A stretch of DNA of 64,000 bases from Mucor racemosus (Eukaryota > Mucoromycota > Mucoromycetes > Mucorales > Mucoraceae), in NCBI GenBank assembly GCA_027405735.1, contig JAPEHQ010000001.1:3534001-3598000 (forward strand), written 5' to 3'. The translations under genes and the position numbers were made by a program. Positions 24,101 to 38,140 of this stretch are shown here, one piece after another. Each line of letters begins with the position of its first letter. The stretch's first letter is position 1. The notes beneath the pieces were generated by a model. It did no database searches, was not told the DNA's origin, and saw only the letters and a list, made by a program, of their open reading frames with translations.

Positions 24101-25458
24101 CTTCCTTGATAAATTAAATGTTTTATTAAGAGGTGGTGAATACAATAGTCAATATTAAAAAACAACACGCAGAGTTATCTATGATACTGTCTGGTTTTTA
24201 TTTATCGATTGTTGAGTATATAATTGATAAATCAAGCTGCAAGCCAGATTAATGTCTCAAAACATACTGATGTATCATTCTTAAACCGGATCATGTCAAA
24301 TCCAAAAAAGTAAACAGTAACTGATTCGGAACCGGAAGTTACTTAATTGAATATTAACTATACCATGCTCCTAAAAGTATGGTATAGAAGCATGGTATAG
24401 AAGCATGATACTCCAGTGCGATATTCCAACATGATATATCAACATAACACATTACTATTAAATAACATCTAAACTACCTTATCACATCATTAATTCCCCA
24501 AATCAAATAGTACATAAACCCTATTAATTTCATTCCAATAAACGATATCTCTTTACTTGATTAAATTTCTAGTTTTATTTAACCTAAACATATTTTGATA
24601 AATCACATACCTCGAAATACTGGTTTTCATAAAGTCTAGTTCAAGCTGTGATAACAAACTGCTAACAGTTTATACATTTGTGCTCTGTTTTTCGTTTATA
24701 TATACCTTCGTTTGTGTTTATTGACTTTTCTGAAGAGTATTTAGTCGGATCGTCCCGCCGGCATGGAATGTAAGCCATACTTGTAAGAGGTTTGAGCACT
24801 TTTTCGTGCCATTTTGGCTAGATTTAAGCCTCTGGAAAACCTATGAAAAAATCCATTAATTATGTAGTTTTTTTTTTTTTTTTTTGGTGATTAGGTCGTG
24901 AAATGTAAGAAACCTCTCAAAACTTTCTAGTTTTTTTTATTAAAATGGTATATGTTTTCAGATGAATATTGAGATACAAAAATACTTTAATTGACAAAAA
25001 ATCTCGTTAAATCGCAGTAAACATTTCACAACTTGGTCAAAAAATTGCTATACCATACATATCTTATGTATTATTATATACGCAGATATAAAGAAGATCT
25101 CAGCAATGTATAGTGCTATCTGCATGCGCTTTGTATACATCCTAAATACAGATAAAGCCAAAACCAGAATTTATATCCAGCAAAAAAGCAAAAGGGCGAT
25201 CACTACTACTATTATTAATGTAAATGTGAAATGTAACACGCAGCGTAGTAGGGTAGAGACTACAGTTATTACAAATCGAGCATCCCCCCCTCTCCGCTTT
25301 CATAAATATTGATGCTAAATTTGTTTGGGACAAAGCCAACACAAAATTAATAATCAAGGCTCCGCGAATCCCCCAAAATAGATTTTGTCTAGTTGATTCT
25401 TTTTTCGACTTCTCCTTCTTTCTTCTTTTTCTACATATTGAAAAAAATAAAAATAAAA
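24101..25458. other. Intergenic spacer upstream of GDP-fucose synthase gene
   Basis: It is AT-rich with no supported gene. It contains a perfect head-to-tail pair of the 13-mer GGTATAGAAGCAT (24381-24393 and 24394-24406) and a T run near 24871-24885. The last ~100 bp are CT-rich on the coding strand and are likely the core promoter and leader of the next gene. Confidence 0.5.
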
Positions 25459-26908
<1,450 letters not shown>

Positions 26909-27858
26909 AGGATGCAGAGTTTAATAAAATCATTTCAATAAAATAAACCACATTTTTTTATAATATTAATATATTGAATTTTGATTTATATAAATTTTTC
27001 TGTACATTTGTTATTTTGGGCATCTATTTTTGAGGAAATACCATTCGGGATTTCGATTTTTTAAAGTCTGATTTTGGCTTCTTTTTTAAATGTAAAGAAT
27101 TTTCCTGCCTCAAGAGCCTAATATAAAAGGCAAAATGAAATATATTAAAATGAAAATCGTTATCTAGACTATCTATGGATATTTTTCATTTGAGGAAAAT
27201 GGCCAATTTTGGTATAAAGATGCGTTTGTCTTAAATATTGAGAGCCTATTTGACCGCTGTTCGTTTTTTGTTGAATTGAAGAAAAAAATACGAGGAGCAA
27301 GCCTCTTTTGATTGGTATACTTGAACTGTCTTTGATTCTTATCAGATTGTGTTGCAATTTATCAGACTATTGCCTTGTAATGTCAACATCTATTGCAAAG
27401 AAGAAGAACGAGGCAATAAATGCTGTTTGACAATGAAAGGAAATACCTGGTAATTTCTTGTTCTGGATCTTATTTTACCAAGGTGCTCAGCACTTTTTTG
27501 ATCATGGTCAGTAGAGCATGTTTCGGAGATTGCTTCTAAAAGGAGACTGATCAGATTGAGTAATTTACTGCTACAGCACAAATACGCATAAATATCCCAA
27601 TCAACATGATACATTTTAATAGAGATTAAGTATCCCGGATCAAAACTTGGGTAATAAAGCTTTCTTCTAATGCGATTCCAATTCTTCGGAAGACGTTTAG
27701 CATCATGTAACCATTAGCACTCCGAATGTGGTTCTGCCGTTTGGATACACAAACATTTTTCCTATTTTTTTTTACTAGAAACCCATCCACCCTTGAGGGA
27801 TTTTTTATTTTTATTTGTAAATTCTTTTTTTTAAAAAAAAAAACTTTCATTGATACAA
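26909..27858. other. Intergenic spacer
   Basis: It holds the 3' end of the fucose synthase gene (AATAAAATAAA words near 26937) and the promoter of the copper-fist gene. No supported gene. Confidence 0.5.
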
Positions 27859-29018
27859 ATGTTAATTAATGGAGAAAAGTGGGCCTGTGGTAAGTGCATT
27901 ATAATTCTTATAACAAATCAATGGTTAATTAACCTTGAGTTTCACTACAGAGACATGTATTAAAGTAGGCTTATTTGGAATGTTATTTTTATTTTTCATA
28001 AACTAGAATTGTTTTATAATGTTTTTAGGGTCATCGAGCAACACATTGTAAGCACACAGACCGTAAATTAATATCGATAAAAAAGAAAGGTAGGCCCGCA
28101 ACGCAATGCAAAAGATGTAGAGAGCTTCGAGTGCTTCGACAACTCCACGTCAAGTGCGACTGTGAGGATTCAGGTAAAAACTTGTGCTTTGAAAATATTC
28201 CATGATTATTTACGTTTTGTTAAAAAGGTCTTGGTGCGACAAAGAAGAACAACAGCAATAATAGTTCCAATATTAGCATATCTTCAGGTACATTTTATAT
28301 GCTGATTTCTTTTTGGATCTATTTTTTTAATATTTTGATTTGATATAAAACATCAGTTCCTAAAAAGAAGAAAAAAATTGAATCATTTCGACCACTTGCA
28401 CCAAAAAGTGGTTGTTGCAAATCTTTATCATCACCATCGACGCCTACTCCATCAACACCTCCTCTACCTGTTACACCAGAGCCCGTCAGCAGTTGTTGTA
28501 GTAGTAGCAAAAAATCGCAATCATTTCACGTTACTTCACCATTACCACCTCTATTAATCCCAGCAGAAATTGATTCATCGCCTCTTCCATTACCCGTAGA
28601 AACAGTTCCATTGCCTGATATCCCACCACCAACGTCATGTTGTGGACCACCTTCTAAAAATCAACAAGGCGAAACCATCCGAGTAGTTACATGTCGATGT
28701 GGAGATTCATGTGCCTGTATTGGATGTGATGCACATCCTTCGCGGGCAATGAAAGAAGGAAAGAATGATGTTTATATTGGATTTGATACCTCTGTTAATA
28801 GTAAAAGGCGCCTTTCGATTGCAGCTATTTGTGCAACACCTTCTTCTTCAATAACGAAAACTAATTCACAAACAATATCACAACAACAAGCTAATATTGA
28901 TCATCCAACATCAATTTTAGCTGAAGATGGTACAGTGCTTTGTGGGTGCGGATGTTCTAGAGCATTCGCAGATTGTTCAAGTTGTTTCCGTGAATTATGT
29001 GATGGTTACTTTAATTAA
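27859..29018 (+). CDS. Copper-fist transcription factor (Ace1/Cuf1/Mac1 type), 5 exons
   Basis: Exons 27859-27889, 27951-27964, 28029-28173, 28228-28287 and 28357-29018 join in frame to 303 residues. The first three exons rebuild the copper fist exactly: MLINGEKWAC|ETCIK|GHRATHC.H, then KKKGRPATQCKRC with its (R/K)GRP minor-groove motif. Exon 2 is only 14 nt, yet it carries a zinc-ligand Cys. The C-terminal part has Cys-rich clusters expected to sense copper: CRCGDSCACIGCDAHP (about residues 190-206) and CGCGCSRAFADCSSC (near 280-295), plus CC and SCC doublets. Such factors switch copper uptake or metallothionein genes in the nucleus. Activator versus repressor cannot be told. The gene is convergent with the next one, stops 20 bp apart. 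Confidence 0.92.
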
Positions 29019-29038
29019 TTAATAATTAACCTACTCTT

Positions 29039-30126
29039 TTATTTGTTGATATTGCTACTACTACTTAAACTACTAATACGATAACTATTTCTATTACTGG
29101 GTGAAGGAGATCTTGATTTTTCAATAGTAAAAGGATCAAGATATTGGTTCTTTTTTCTGTGATGATGTTGCTGCTGTTGTTGTTGTTGTTGCTGAATTTG
29201 TTGAAAACTTATATTATGGGATCCAGGCTCAGGCAATTTACCAAGTAAACCTTCAATTTTTACTTTGGATGTATCTAATTTTGGCTTTACTCTTTTTGAG
29301 TCTGCCTTTTCTTGCTCCAATTGCTTTAATAAATCCATACCAGACATACTTAAATTACCTCTACTTTTACCATACTGTTGTTGCTGTTGCTGTTGTTGTT
29401 GTTGTTGTTGATGGTGATGGTAATAATAATGTTGTTGCAATTGCTGTTGTTGCTGTTGATACTGAAATTGTGCTAATTGTGCTTGATGATGTTGTTGCTT
29501 TTGATGTAATTGTTGGAGATGGCTACCTTCAACTAGTGTTAAAATAGGTCCTGCATTAGGATCTGTAACTAGAGCTTTGTTATCGTCATCATCATCATCT
29601 TGGTATACTTCATTGCTATGATAATGCATATTACTAGCATAATCTTGATATGCATAGTTACCATTTGGATGCAGTTTATTTTCTCCTGCAAAACTTGTAT
29701 TATGTTCTTGTCCCCCTTCTTCTTCGTCTTCTGAATCTTCATCATCGCTGGGTAATGGGCGACTCTTTCTAATTGGCTTTGTAATAGAAGGTGTTGATAT
29801 TATAGCTGATTTTTGAACACCACGAGGTACTTTATTCATTTCATTATCAGAATCTTCATCTTCATCTTCATCCTCCTCCTCATCTTCTTCATCATCGCTC
29901 GGCATACATTGCTTATTACGACTTCTTGATCTAGGGGTCATACCAGGACGTTTAGATTCTGTGAAATATAATGTTAATCATTAGATACATTTATAACTGA
30001 ATAACACAAACCTTGATGTTGACTATTATTGATCTGTTGCCGATCATTTTTTATCCCAATGGCAGGATTTGGTAAATCAAAAGACAGGTGGGAGAAATCA
30101 ACATTAAACTTTTCAAATGAAGACAT
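29039..30126 (-). CDS. Gln-rich, acidic low-complexity protein of unknown function, 2 exons
   Basis: Exons 30126-30012 and 29958-29039 join in frame to 344 residues. The short first exon begins MSSFEKFNVDFSHLSFDLP. The second has two acidic runs of Asp/Glu, a long Gln/His-rich stretch around residues 170-215 and a second Gln/His run near 300, then KKNQYLDPFTIEKSRSPSPS. A more ordered piece lies between (MSGMDLLKQLEQEKADSKR and KVKIEGLLGKLPEPGS). I do not recognise a family. The composition suggests a nuclear transcription- or chromatin-associated protein. Glutamine is mostly CAA/CAG mixed, so the tract is an encoded feature and not one pure triplet repeat. Confidence 0.75.
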
Positions 30127-30386
30127 TTTGAAAAATGAAAAAGAAAGAAATAAAAGAGGAAAAGAGGTTCAAGTCGATTTAAACAGGTTATTTTATACTT
30201 GTTTTGACATTATATGGACATCTTACAGGGACGTAATACAAGCAGGAGTCAAGGGGAGTTCTTATGTATAAATTTATACTATTTATTGGTGCAACATCCC
30301 ATCTTATTTATAGAATGAAATATTACATTTTTGTTGAATTCATTTTGGTTATACATATGGTGGTGGTATTTTGTCTTTCTTCTTCT

Positions 30387-31192
30387 TTAGTTACAGACAT
30401 TCTCTTGACCAGATGTCTTGGTATTAAGAATCAAAGCAACAATTAGACCATAAAGGCCCAAAACTTCAGCGAAAATCAAGATTAAAATCTATGTTGAATG
30501 TATCAGTAAAAAGGTATTTCATTTAGTTGATTTAATTATCATTTACCATGCCAACAAACATTCTAGGTTGTTGAGCGGTTGCACGAACACCAGCATCACC
30601 AGTAATACCAATTGCAATACCAGCTTTATTATATAACATGAATGTCATTTTAGCTGGTTCATTTGATAAAATAAAGTTGATTTCTTAATACTTACCAGCA
30701 AGACATGAAAGACCAACACTAAGGCCAGCAGCCATTTGAATAAAACCACTGAACAAAGTTTGTTTCATGGCAACTACAAATGCATTAGTCAATTTCCTTT
30801 GCGCAAGTTATATATATAGCAAAAAAGAGAAGACTTACGTCCACCAGATAAAAGAACAGATACGACAACACCATAAATACCCAGAATACCAGCCATAACG
30901 ACAGGAACAATACACTTTAAAACTAAATCAGGGCGCAAAACACCCATAGCAGAAAGACCTACACCAGACTTTGCAGTACCATAAGCAGCTCCTAAACCTA
31001 TAAATCGTATAAAATCAATATTCAGGTACCAAAATAATGAACGCGTATCAACTTACAACTAAATACGATGGCTGCAGCACAACCCATAGTACCAAAGAAT
31101 GGAGCATAAACAGGACTAAATTATATTATTATTTGTTTCAAATGAATTCTATTCTTTCTCTCTCTCTTTTTTTTTTACCAATATTCAGACAT
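30387..31192 (-). CDS. VMA3: V-type ATPase 16-kDa proteolipid subunit c
   Basis: The start at 31192 gives [20 protein letters not shown]. Later exons give [60 protein letters not shown] and [20 protein letters not shown], ending near [13 protein letters not shown]. Four membrane spans and the essential proton-carrying Glu in FAEVLGLYG (fourth span) are present. This is the ring subunit that drives proton pumping into vacuoles and Golgi compartments. The gene is cut by six introns for about 160 residues, and the first exon is only 14 nt. Confidence 0.95.
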
Positions 31193-31437
31193 TTTTTATT
31201 ATGGATATCTACGAAAAAAAAATATAAATTCTTCTGAATTTAATAAATAAATCTAAATATTTTCTTACATTTCGTTTTTATATAATGAAAAAGAGGGGGA
31301 AAAAAGGATAAAAGAAAAGAGATAAATAAAATATATATATAAAAAGAAAAAAAAAGACGTGAAATTTCTCTGTTTGAAACAAGGATGATTGCTTTCAAGA
31401 AAACCATAAAAACATCACGTGTATAGAATTCAGGGCA

Positions 31438-34400
31438 TTATTTTACAGTAGATCTAACATAAAACAAGTTATAAGCAGCTCTGCTTAGTACCTTGGATTC
31501 ATCACAAACAGAGAAACGAGAATCGTCAAAATTATGCCATTCGTTTTTGTATCCATTACGAACACAAGCTGTGTAATGGCCACCAGTTAATGAACCGAAA
31601 TGATTCTATAATTAAACATGTAAATAAATTAATCCAAGCCAAAAGGAAATTACTTACAGAAACAGCATATAAATCATAATTAAAGGCTGATTTTTCAGGT
31701 GGTTGATTGGGAGAGAACATTGTAGATGGTACATAACGAGATAGATCAAGTCCACTACAAAAATAAATGGCTATTAATACATGATCCGTGAGTGTACAAT
31801 ACACACATGTTTTTTTTTTACCTCATGGGTGATTCTACAATTGTTTCTAATTTATCCTTGAAAGGTCCATCAAAAGAGAAACGTTTCAAATGAATCAAGA
31901 GAACATCTGGTAGTTTTGATAGTGTCAAAGCCTTACTTGCTTTACGTAGAGTTTTACATTTTGGACAATGCCATGCATCATCGTTATCCAAAACCTCTTC
32001 TTTAACAAAGTAATCCAAGCATTGATATATAGAAACACTCGAAGGACCACTTCGTTTAGCTGGAATAGGCAAGGATAATGACATGAATGAATTATATGTG
32101 GTTGAAGTCTATATCCAGAAAAGTTAGTATCGCACGATTCTATTAAAATAAAGGGGTTACTTACAGCATGACAGGTTAAACATGTTAATCTACTGCGATA
32201 TTGTCCCTGGAATAAACTGACAATAACACTAGAATTGCGTTCTAAATACCTTTCCCAAGCAATTCCACTTGCTTGCCAATCAGGCAGTTGCTCAAATCTT
32301 GCTTCTTCTTCAGCAGACTCAGGAGGAGGACTAGGTCGTTTTCTCACCAAATTACAATCTTCATGAATCCCATCCAACAAGAAATTTAAAAATTCTTGAG
32401 AATCATGTTGTTCACTACCTCGAAATTGAGGGGCAAATTTGATCAAAGCTTCTCGAAACAATACAGGCGAGATAAAGTTATAGTTTTCACTCCACATGGT
32501 ACGTAATAAGCTAGCAAAATTATCAGCCAATACACCACCTGTACCTAAAAAGTTTTCCTTATTGATATGTTGACGGAAAACACCAGAGATAAAGTAACGA
32601 GCAAAAGGAATAGTACCACTAAGACATTGAATAATCGAATTCATAAAGCAGGTATTTCCTAAATTCTTTAAACCTGTTGTACCAATCATTACATTACCCA
32701 TTTGAGAGAATGAATTATCTGATACAGGTGCAGTACGATAAGCATTATTGATAGGAGGAGAAGATGCGTACACCTCTTTGGGTGGTAAAGGAGGTGCAGA
32801 AGCTTCTGTTGATGTTGCTGCTGCTGCTGCTGCTGCTGTATCAGGTATTTGAGGTAATGGTCGTTGTGGTTTAGGTGGTAAAGGAGGTACATCAAATTGT
32901 TTATTTGTTGTAGATGTAAATCCATGGAAAGGATTATCAATAAATGTCTTTTTTCTCTGTAAAGTGGATATATTGGGTCGAATATCTGGGTATTTAGTTG
33001 TAAATGTTTCCATGTCAGGAGTAGTAGGCGTTGTAGGTTGGGGTATAGGCATTGTATATACAGCACTAGCATTAGATGGCGAGGATGGTTGATAAAGTGT
33101 GTTACTAAACACTCCCCTTAATGGAGGCGTTGCTATATTTCTTTCATTGTATTTTGTCATTGATTCCTTACTTCCAGAAGATCCAGAATTACTGAAATAA
33201 TCATAAAATGTATGATGTACTTTTACTGGTGTCAATGCCAAATTTTGATCTGATCCTCCTCTGCCTACAACATCCCTTAGCCAGTGTGGTTTTGCTTGAT
33301 GAGGTGAATCTTGACCCGAAGTACTCGCAGCACTCATAGTGGGCGAATCATTGTTGTATTTGAAAATACCCCTTTCTCCAATAACTTGTCTCCAAGCATC
33401 AAATCCACCTGATAACATCACAGGAGCCCTTTGCAATACTTTTTGAAATTCCAGTTCATAAATAGCCGTTCTTAAATGATTCAAATTTTGAGTTTGAAGT
33501 GATTGCGAATTCTGGTCGTAGTAAACAACAAGATCAAATTGATTTCGACCTGAAAAGATTTGTTGTTCTGCATCAGGATTCATTACCATGGATTCCTCAA
33601 TTTTCTGTGATGAAACACTAATAAAAAGTGCTGTAAGCATCATACTCTTTTTTTAATAGACATATCTAACTTACTCTTGTTTTAATACCAATGGTTCAAT
33701 CTGTGCAATCCATTTATGCTTGATAAATCCCTGATCGAAAATTTGTCGTGGTCGAACATCCAAAATCAAAACACTAGGTTGCTTTCCATCATTTTTCTTT
33801 ACTATCCATGAAGCGAGTTGTCTAGGATCAACAATCGGTGTTGGTGGAATCGAGAATTCTAAAGAAGGTGTTGGTAATTGTAGTAGACTCGTTGTTACAG
33901 GTGGTTGTTGTGGTGGTATCGAAGCAGATATATGAGGTTGAGGTTCTGGCATTTTCATAAAACTAGCAGAAGGGCTCGAAACATTACTGTTATTACTACT
34001 ATTACTGTTGTTTCTTTGTGTTGGTTTTGCTTGTGCGCCATTATTACTTGGCATGTGTTTAGGTACGGAAGGCAAATTATCCAAGAAACCGCTACTATCA
34101 ATATGAGTTGGACTCGGCATAGGCATTGGCATAGACATGTCATTTACAGCCGGGTATTTATTCATCACTTCTTGAACGAAATCTTGTTCGGGTTGATCTT
34201 GAAGTTTTGTACTGATTTCTTCCAAAAGCATAAGAATATCGTCGCTTGTTCGCTGTTTATTTCTGTTAGAAATTGCGCTAGAATTTGCAATAAATTTAAA
34301 CTTACTGCTTTGAGTTGGCGATAAGTAGGATCTTTTTTAGCTTCTTTGAAATTCTGATGCTTGGCAATAACTTCGACCATGATACTAGTAGATAAATAAG

Positions 34401-34713
34401 ATTAACATTATTTCGTGAGCCATTTTAATATAACTTACCTGCAACCTTTCATATAATGAACATAGGCATTATCTAGACAGTTTTTACGATACTCAAAATC
34501 GCCCTATTCATATACAAATGTGATGAATTTTGGTTGTAAATTTTGCTTGGCATTTGAAAATATTACCTGCTCATACAGCTTTGATACAGTTGCTATCCAG
34601 CTTTTAATGGAGTATTTAGACATATCTGTCTTATCAACGGTTGCCCTCCTCGAAAGTTCAGCTAGAGAAGGCGGTGGAGAGGAGGGTACACCAATAGATG
34701 TTGGTACTGTCAT
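31438..34713 (-). CDS. DOA4: Ubiquitin C-terminal hydrolase, Doa4/USP8-like
   Basis: I estimate about 965 residues. Domains in order: a USP8-dimer/MIT-like helical region (exons at 34713-34567 and 34500-34300: SIKSWIATVSKLYEQ, FEYRKNCLDNAYVHYMKG), a rhodanese-like domain around 33830-33400 (ILDVRPRQIFDQGFIKHKWI and PVMLSGGFDAWRQVIG), a Pro-rich linker, then the USP catalytic domain. The Cys box is GLKNLGNTCFMNSIIQCL (near 32660), zinc ligands are CLTCHA and CPKCKTL, and the His box is GSLTGGHYTACVRN with FDDSRF (near 31570-31490). It should recycle ubiquitin from cargo at endosomes, alongside ESCRT-III (Vps60 is also in this window, though not adjacent). The intron before RTSDDILMLLEEI uses a downstream AG ('taaacag'), the one that keeps the frame. 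Confidence 0.92.
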
Positions 34714-34922
34714 GTTGAAAGAGAATATGAAAAATAAAGAAAGTAAGTTTTACTAATTATTCAAGATAGAATGAACTAACTGTTCCATCATTATTCAGTG
34801 TATTAAAGCAGCTGCCCTGATATCCCGCACCGTCACACGCCATTGCATTTGAACCGGAGGCCTAATAGATGCGTTTCTGTGCATTGGGAAGTAGATCTGT
34901 CTTTCTCTTTCTATTCATCATT
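34714..34922. promoter_or_regulatory. Divergent promoter, deubiquitinase and DNA glycosylase 1
   Basis: Only 209 bp separate the start codons of two genes running apart, so the core elements must be shared or overlapping. A GC-richer patch (34815-34865) in otherwise AT-rich DNA is the likely control segment. I identify no known motif. Confidence 0.4.
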
Positions 34923-36181
34923 ATGTCTGCGATTACTTCTGCAATTCGTAAAAGTGGTAGACTTTCTACTAAAACTGCAATTTCTTACAAGGAAAAGAAA
35001 ATACCAAAAATATCGAAACCGTAAATGAATACTACATGCTTCTATTAATTCATAATCTAATGCATTGCTTTTTATGCAATAATTGCGCAGTCGAATTTCG
35101 AAAAAAGTCGTAGTTCAAAAGGTATAGTTTACAGCCATTGGGATTGTCATCATTTCGACATTGACATATAACCAAACATAGGAACAAAAGGCTTCAAAAG
35201 CTACAAGGGTTAACAGTAAAAAGGGTAAATCTGAAAAGGTCGAGGTTGAAAAGATTAAGGTTGAAAAGGTCAAAATCATAGAATATGTAAGAGGAATTAT
35301 TTGACATTTATGCACTTGAAATACTCAGTTTCCATAAAAAAAAGTCAAATTCTCCCTCTGCTTCATTTGATCTTTCAGAGGGAAGCCATTTTGAAGACGC
35401 AGTTAGCCATTTTAAGAAGCACGATCCTAAATTGGCTGCTTATTTGGATGAGGAGACTTTAGCCAAGTTCAGGAATCGGCTATCTAGAACAAGTGGAGTC
35501 AATCCTTTCCGATCTCTTGCCAGTGCCATTATTTACCAACAAATACATGGAAAAGCGGCTGCTGCTATTGAGGCTAAATTTATCAATCTTTTTGGTACCC
35601 AGGATGACGATACTTTAGATGAAGATTGGTATCCTTCGCCTGATGATGTATTGGGCAAGTCAGTGGAGGAACTAAGAACTGCTGGTCTATCTGCCAGAAA
35701 GGTATGATAGATGTGAATTATTACAAGCTATGACTAATTGCATAAGCAATATTGCTAGGCGGAATATCTCCAATGTCTCGCTCAAAAATTCAATGACAAG
35801 AGCATTACACCTGAGAACTTTGTGAATATGTCTGACAATGAGATTGCTGAACAATTGATCCAAGTAAAAGGCATTGGTCAGGTATATATGATTTCATATT
35901 GTTATAGAAAGTAGGACTTAATGATTTTACATGCAATCTAGTGGACTGTAGATATGTTCCTTATGCAAGATTTAAATCATTCAGATATTTTACCATTGGG
36001 TGATTTGGCCATTCGAAAAGGAATTGCCAAACACTTTAGTTTGGCAATGCCAACTGATAAGAAGAAGGTCTTTCCATTACCTCATCATATGGTTGAGTTG
36101 ACTGATATTTGGAGACCTTACAGGACTGTGGCTTCTTGGCTTATGTGGAGAAGTCTAGACATTAAAGTTACTGGAGGTTAA
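34923..36181 (+). CDS. MAG1: 3-methyladenine DNA glycosylase (HhH-GPD), paralogue 1
   Basis: The catalytic part is clear: FRSLASAIIYQQIHGKAA, a helix-hairpin-helix VKGIGQ|WTVDMFLMQ, and LPLGDLAIRKG with the catalytic Asp, then FPLPHHMVELTDIWRPYRTV. The enzyme excises alkylated bases to start base excision repair in the nucleus. Introns fall at SARK|AEYL and GIGQ|WTVD, as in paralogue 2 (52646-53958), but the intron that paralogue 2 has after NPFK is absent. The 5' model is less sure. A first exon at 34923-35020 (MSAITSAIRKSGRLSTKT) matches paralogue 2, but joining it to the Lys-rich exon (about 35209-35287) and to the exon starting near 35346 needs AG acceptors with weak pyrimidine tracts. 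The alternative is a gene damaged at its 5' end. Confidence 0.85.
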
Positions 36182-36589
36182 AGCGAGGTGATATACGGAT
36201 ATATATCTATTGTGATATTTTGACTCGAATTAAAAATAAAGTTATTTATTGAAATGCATAAATTGTTTTTTGACTATTAGTTTGAAATGGAATTTACTTG
36301 AACCTTTGTACATGTGCAACACACGACTAAGATAGGCTACATATTTATTGTGGTTACTCATGAGCATCAAAGAACAGCGCCGCAGCTCTTGTTTAAATGC
36401 TGGAAAGCATGAAATTCCTTCCGAATAAAATAAACTTGGCGCAAGTTAGTCAATATTAAAATCCTCCGTCCAAACTGTACATATGTATTTCAGATGTTAA
36501 ATTTATTTCCATGTATACTTTTGGAAATTACATACTAAGCTGGAGATAATTAATTTTCCAAAAAGTTGGATATTAAATTTTAAATCTTC
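36182..36589. other. 3' flank of DNA glycosylase 1
   Basis: It holds AATAAA-type polyadenylation words near 36234-36240. Nothing else is supported. Confidence 0.45.
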
Positions 36590-38140
36590 AAAATCGTAGC
36601 ATGTCGTCTTTTTATAACTAATATCCTACTAAAAACTTTTTAGGATACGCCTTAGACATTGCTTAATAGACATGAATTGGTCGTATTATGCTAACTATCC
36701 CTAAATTCATTTTATATATCATGAAGGGCTCAAAAACGCGTAAAATTCACTGCTTTCTCCTTGAAAACTGGGTCTCACTTTTCATCCCTGCTCTACTTTT
36801 TTTCCCACTAAACAACACCTAGATAAAATTATATGCCAATGTACCTAAGATGTTCAACTTTAATCCAAAAACAAGTATCCGGAAATATCCTACTTTTTGC
36901 AGGTGGTATTAACTTTTCAGTGCTAAGGTTTCAGATTTTTTACGCGTATTTTACTGCTAATGGATTGAAAACTTTGAGGTTTCATATCTCTAGAAAACAT
37001 TAAGCTATACTAATACTTTCTAATAATAAAACTTACTTGTTTTAAAGTGTTCTATAACATGTTTTAATATAAAAAAATTCTGGGCACTTTTATTTTTTTC
37101 ATTTTTTTTTGGCATTTCTATAGTAGGTTTCAAAATATTGGTTAAATTGAGCAACATTTCTTTTGCATTCATGTTATTAAGCTCGTTGAGCTCTCTCGGA
37201 CCCAATTTAGAGTTTTTCAAAATATTGATTTTTCGTGGAGATATCATCAAAAATGTGCACAAAAAGGTACCTCCGTTTCTAGCGTCCATTTTTCCCTTAT
37301 ATACCCTCATCCCAAATTCTGAATCTGAAAAAAATTTGTACAAAAATCTCTTTTTCTCTACGAAAAATGCAGCTAGAAAACTTTGCAATAGCTCAATCGA
37401 TAGATAATCTTTTTGCGCATTATTTCAATAAGTTATATTTTAAATACGTTTATGAAAAGTGATGTATATCTTCAAAAAACCTCCAAAATTTCATTTGCAT
37501 TTTACGCAAAATTTAATGTGGAATGTTTGTCTAATTTTTATTTAGATAGGTGCAGAATTCAAAACTATACAAAAACTATTTAATATGCTAGGTCGACTTA
37601 CTTTGCAGTTCATGAGCAATCAAACGATTTTGTTTTTTCATCATTTTTCGTCCATTTTTTAAAATAAATTTTGGAACCCAGTTATCATAAGCTGTAAGAT
37701 GTGATATCGACTATTATTTTGATTATCTCGATGAAAATTCAATGTTTTGTCCTAAAACAAAAAATTGAGAGTAGCTTAGAGTTGGATATATGTTTTGAGT
37801 AAAAAAAGTTAATCCTTTAATTATTAGGTTCGTATTTTGTAGTCCCTTTTAGTTTAGTTTTTTGATAACGTTAAATTAATAATGCACTTATATTCTAGTA
37901 ACAATCTTGTATTTTAAAAAAGGCATCAATAAATATGGAGGAAAGATGCATATTTTCAAATGTGGTTGAATTCGAACCAATATTGGACGAGAAAATTCGA
38001 ACCCTTTTTAAAACCTACTATTTACGACTGTAGAAAACCGAAAACAAAAAACCCTAATTCGATGATCTTTGATCTTAATAGTTTCCGATTTTACATGATG
38101 GTAAAAACTAGCATTATTGTCGAGCCGGGTTTTGCCTTCT
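36590..38140 (-). repeat. Dispersed repeat family A, copy 3
   Basis: Same family as 5730-7560. On the minus strand a 122-codon frame (37388-37020) is unbroken and contains FFVEKKRFLYKFFSDSEFG, MISPRKINILKNSKLGPREL and LLNLTNILKPT. The equivalent stretch in copy 4 is also open for part of its length. The SINE site is empty (one copy of the duplicated word near 36970). Confidence 0.7.

Noticed and set aside
32689..33072. 127-codon minus-strand frame, and other long frames overlapping real exons (for example 29269-29547, 61248-61499, 33905-34324)
   Set aside because: They are shadows of the deubiquitinase, Gln-rich and DUF-domain genes, created by low-complexity triplets read in other frames.
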